A stretch of 64,000 nucleotides of DNA from Deltaproteobacteria bacterium (GTDB taxonomy: Bacteria; Myxococcota_C; UBA6777), in contig SBHC01000043.1 of the NCBI GenBank assembly GCA_006226375.1, positions 1-64,000 of the forward strand, in the 5' to 3' direction. The position numbers and the translations under genes were made by a program. The notes under the pieces are model-generated. The model ran no database searches and was not told the DNA's origin. It saw nothing but the letters and a program-made list of their open reading frames with translations. Position 1 is the stretch's first letter. Every line of letters starts with the position of its first letter. Of the stretch, positions 61,476 through 64,000 are shown piece by piece.

Positions 61476-64000
61476 TTAGGAGCGGGGATCCATACGGTGG
61501 GAGAAGAAGACACGAAGGGCTGGACCCAACAGGGAGGGGAAGTCGTCCACGGGGAACGCGGAGGGAAGGTGCGGAGCCATCTCCTGCAAGAGAACAGGAA
61601 GTTCATCCACAGTGGTGGTGCGACAGACACGGAAGCCGGCCTGAGCGGCAGGTTCATCACGTCGCAGCGTCTTCCGAGACGGCTTGTTCTGGTGCGCAGC
61701 GGTCAAGTCAAAGCTGTAGTACAAGCGCGCGTTGTTGCTGTAGTGCGTGTTGGTCAGTTCGTGGCGTGTTCGCTCGAAAAAGTCGTAGGGAAGGACGTTT
61801 TCAAGATCTTCCACGGAAGGAAGCTGAGCATCCACCGAGGTGGCAAACTCGCGAGCTGCCAGGACTGACACATCAGTGGCGGGGTTCTTCGGCGAAGAGA
61901 CACGCTCACCACCACGCCAACGAGGCGACATGGGAAGCTCATTCTCACGACAGAAGCGGTGGTATTCCTTGCGCGACACATAACGTTCGCGGAGCAACAT
62001 CACGCGCTCAGCTTCTTCTTTGTCATGCTCACGGACCCAGATCATACCGGCCTGCTCTTCAAGCCAACGACAGAGGTCTTGCAGCGCATGCGCCGACAAC
62101 TCTGCACCTTCAAAGTGTTCTTCACCTTGTCGCTGCAGCCATTCGCTGGCCTGGCTCCACTGACCGTCTTGGAGATAGCCCCAGAACACGGACGTTTGCG
62201 TGGTTCGCTGTTGCTCTACTGCAACCTGTTGAGCCGCCTCTGCTTCCGCAGCTTGTCGGGCTTCTTCAGCCAGACGTGCTTCTTTTGCTGCTCGCTCGGC
62301 TTCAGCACGTCGAGCTTCTTCCTCGGCCTGTAGCTGACGAGCTTGTTCGTTGATGCGTTCCTGCTCTTCTGCCGAAACTTCGTCCACCTTGCGGGTGGAT
62401 TTGACGGTCACGGTTTCAGCAGGAGTATCGTGCAGAACCACCGTCTCCTGACTCTTCACCTTGGGTGTGGGCAGAGTCTTGGGAGCCTTTACAGAGGCAT
62501 CATCAGCCACGGACTCTTCTGCGGCTGCAAGCTGCTCGGCTGTCAGGTTCTCAATGAAGGAAGCCCACTCACCCTCGTCCTCAGGCAACGCCAAGCCAAG
62601 GCGGTCAGTGATGAACGAAAGCATCGAGCCCGTGTGCAACTCACCCGACTCCAAGATCAAGGAAACCACCGGATGCTTTCGGCTATCCACCGAGTAGGAG
62701 CAACGGAAGGAGATCTCGAACGACTGGGTGTCACGGTGCAAATGCTGGGGAACCTGATCATCGGTGCTGAAGACACGAATCAGTTGACGACGACTTTCGT
62801 TGGGCGTCGAGGTCCATTCCTGCGTTTCGGGGAAAAGCATCCAACCGATACGCTTGCCGTTCACGCCATACAGGTCGTAGTTTCCGAAGGTTAAGGTCAG
62901 TTGCTCATGGGTCGGCAGCTCCAGACCGTTGTGAGACGCAAAGGCTTCCGCATCAAACCACTTGATGTTGGTCGCGCTGTCGCTCTCTTCGGAAGCGTTC
63001 ATCTTCCACTTACGGGGAAGAGGTCGCTCGGTCGCTTCGCAGAAATCGGCGTATGCCTTCTTGGTCACAGGGTTACGCATCACCAAGAAAGGCCAGTAGA
63101 TGGCAGGGCCTTCGCTTTCACCACCCACCAGGAACCAATCGGTACCGAACTGCTGCTGCAGATCCTGAGCATCATCCAGCAAGGAGAGCATCTCATCCCA
63201 CAAGCGACGTTGGGGTTCAGCGTCTTGGGATTGGACCAGGGTGCGGAAGGTGTCCACATCGTTGTTGGCGATGCTTTCGGCCAATTGCTCTGCAAATGTT
63301 GGAGGAGCAGGAGGCTCCTCGACAGGAGCTTCTTCCACCACGGGCTCTGGCAAAGCAGGAATGGTCGACAACATCGCGGCCGCTTCCACAGGGGATGCTG
63401 CGACATTGTTGAGAACAGCTTCTTGCTCGGTTTGCTCCAAAGCAGCGGCTGCTTCAGCAACATCAGCGGCTGCACCGTCTACATTGGAGACGACCGACGC
63501 TTCAGCAACTTCGGGCTGCTCTGTGGTTTCCGAAGCCGCTGCAGCGTCTGTAGCTTCTTCGGATGCTTCCACTGCCTCAACAGGCTCATCGGCGGTAGGT
63601 TCTGCGATGGGCTCGGTCGGCTGGATCGGCTCAATCAGGTCTTCTTCACCGGGGATCAGGAACTTCAGGTCCACATGCTCGGAGTCTTTGACCCGACGAT
63701 CCCATTGCTCCTGCCAAACCGGGTGAACCGGCTGGCTGGACCAACCCAGGTACGACTTCACATCAAACATCTCACGCTCGCGCATCTTGCGGAGGTTGCG
63801 AGACATACGTCCTTCAATGGACTGCAAGGCTTGCTGTGCAGCGTCACGAATTTTCGCGCGGGGATCTGCTTGAGCCTGCCACTGCAAGACTTGCATGTGG
63901 TGCTCAACCTTCGCGGTGAGACGACCCATCGCTTTGACAGCGGTCTCACGGATCTTCTCGTGCGGCGTGTGCTGTGGACTCATCGCCATGGTCAACAACA
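61476..64000 (-). CDS. Large HEAT-repeat and FGE-sulfatase-like domain protein, 5' end missing
   Basis: At least 841 codons; the frame stays open to the right edge, so the start is outside. The visible N-terminal part (about 75 residues) looks like HEAT repeats (HEKIRETAVKAMGRL, PRAKIRDAAQQALQSI). An acidic Ala/Glu/Thr-rich linker (about 115-235) follows. Two regions resemble degenerate FGE-sulfatase (SUMF1-type) folds: about 300-455 (RNPVTKKAYADFCEATERPLPRKW ... HNGLELPTHEQLTLTFGNYDLYG) and about 660-830 (RYVSRKEYHRFCRENELPMSPRW ... DAQLPSVEDLENVLPYDFFE). A long charged coiled coil (AEAERAAKEARLAEEARQAAEAEA) lies between them. The oxidase cysteines of FGE are absent, so a binding or structural role is likely. 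Confidence 0.75.
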   Translation of the reverse strand, partial: LLTMAMSPQHTPHEKIRETAVKAMGRLTAKVEHHMQVLQWQAQADPRAKIRDAAQQALQSIEGRMSRNLRKMREREMFDVKSYLGWSSQPVHPVWQEQWDRRVKDSEHVDLKFLIPGEEDLIEPIQPTEPIAEPTADEPVEAVEASEEATDAAAASETTEQPEVAEASVVSNVDGAAADVAEAAAALEQTEQEAVLNNVAASPVEAAAMLSTIPALPEPVVEEAPVEEPPAPPTFAEQLAESIANNDVDTFRTLVQSQDAEPQRRLWDEMLSLLDDAQDLQQQFGTDWFLVGGESEGPAIYWPFLVMRNPVTKKAYADFCEATERPLPRKWKMNASEESDSATNIKWFDAEAFASHNGLELPTHEQLTLTFGNYDLYGVNGKRIGWMLFPETQEWTSTPNESRRQLIRVFSTDDQVPQHLHRDTQSFEISFRCSYSVDSRKHPVVSLILESGELHTGSMLSFITDRLGLALPEDEGEWASFIENLTAEQLAAAEESVADDASVKAPKTLPTPKVKSQETVVLHDTPAETVTVKSTRKVDEVSAEEQERINEQARQLQAEEEARRAEAERAAKEARLAEEARQAAEAEAAQQVAVEQQRTTQTSVFWGYLQDGQWSQASEWLQRQGEEHFEGAELSAHALQDLCRWLEEQAGMIWVREHDKEEAERVMLLRERYVSRKEYHRFCRENELPMSPRWRGGERVSSPKNPATDVSVLAAREFATSVDAQLPSVEDLENVLPYDFFERTRHELTNTHYSNNARLYYSFDLTAAHQNKPSRKTLRRDEPAAQAGFRVCRTTTVDELPVLLQEMAPHLPSAFPVDDFPSLLGPALRVFFSHRMDPRS

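Overview
The window looks like chromosomal DNA from a Gram-negative, diderm bacterium. It encodes Lnt, several lipoproteins with lipoboxes, outer-membrane-barrel-like proteins, PqiA/PqiB and IHF. Cys-rich Asn-linked lipoproteins, a 'SRPTSRP'-type low-complexity exported protein, dense two-component signalling and a SufU/SufT-type SUF operon together suggest a predatory or social deltaproteobacterial lineage (Bradymonadales/Myxococcota-like). That placement is inference from gene content. No integrase, IS element, phage module or CRISPR array was seen.

Layout. 0-7 kb: a truncated Rpn-type nuclease, a lipoprotein GH1 beta-glucosidase coupled to a small exported barrel-like protein, lnt, and a 657-residue repetitive Cys-rich lipoprotein. 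7.4-14.1 kb: the operon sufB-C-D-S-U-T, with a near-consensus sigma70 promoter and a 25-bp palindrome resembling a type-1 IscR site just downstream of it. 14.1-16.7 kb: a CpsB-type PHP phosphatase and a GT-B glycosyltransferase. 16.8-18.9 kb: infC-rpmI-rplT-ihfA. Here infC starts with ATT and structured RNA elements lie in the leader and both intergenic gaps. 18.96 kb: tRNA-Pro(GGG). 19.1-23.5 kb: surE, popT (DUF368), apt, an ATP-dependent RNA ligase and a fused HD-polynucleotide kinase, that is, an RNA repair pair inside a salvage operon. 23.6-33.4 kb: an orphan peptide/nickel-type binding protein, two convergent distantly related membrane proteins, small lipoproteins, a sterol-desaturase-family enzyme, and a Cys-rich lipoprotein gene interrupted by an in-frame TAA. 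33.7-38.7 kb: an unrecognised 602-residue protein, a class II amidotransferase, AlkC, a second RNA ligase and a DUF3303 protein. 38.7-43.4 kb: etfBA with a FadR-like TetR regulator and its likely operator, a PEGA protein and a VOC protein. 43.5-56.4 kb: a signalling island. 56.7-64 kb: pqiA-pqiB, an archaemetzincin-like lipoprotein, a barrel-like protein, a GtrA protein, and a large HEAT/FGE-like protein that runs off the right edge.

The most notable block is the signalling island. It holds eight soluble proteins with receiver and/or kinase domains (one also an active-looking diguanylate cyclase, one a degenerate GGDEF with an intact-looking EAL), plus a PAS-HisKA_2 kinase translationally coupled to the last of three tandem small STAS/SpoIIAA-like proteins. 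A fourth paralogue of these lies at the other end of the island. None of the kinases has an obvious membrane segment. I infer a cytoplasmic phosphorelay network joining c-di-GMP turnover to a partner-switch-like module. Two paralogous RNA ligases 16 kb apart, one beside an end-healing enzyme and one beside a DNA alkylation repair protein, are the second theme.
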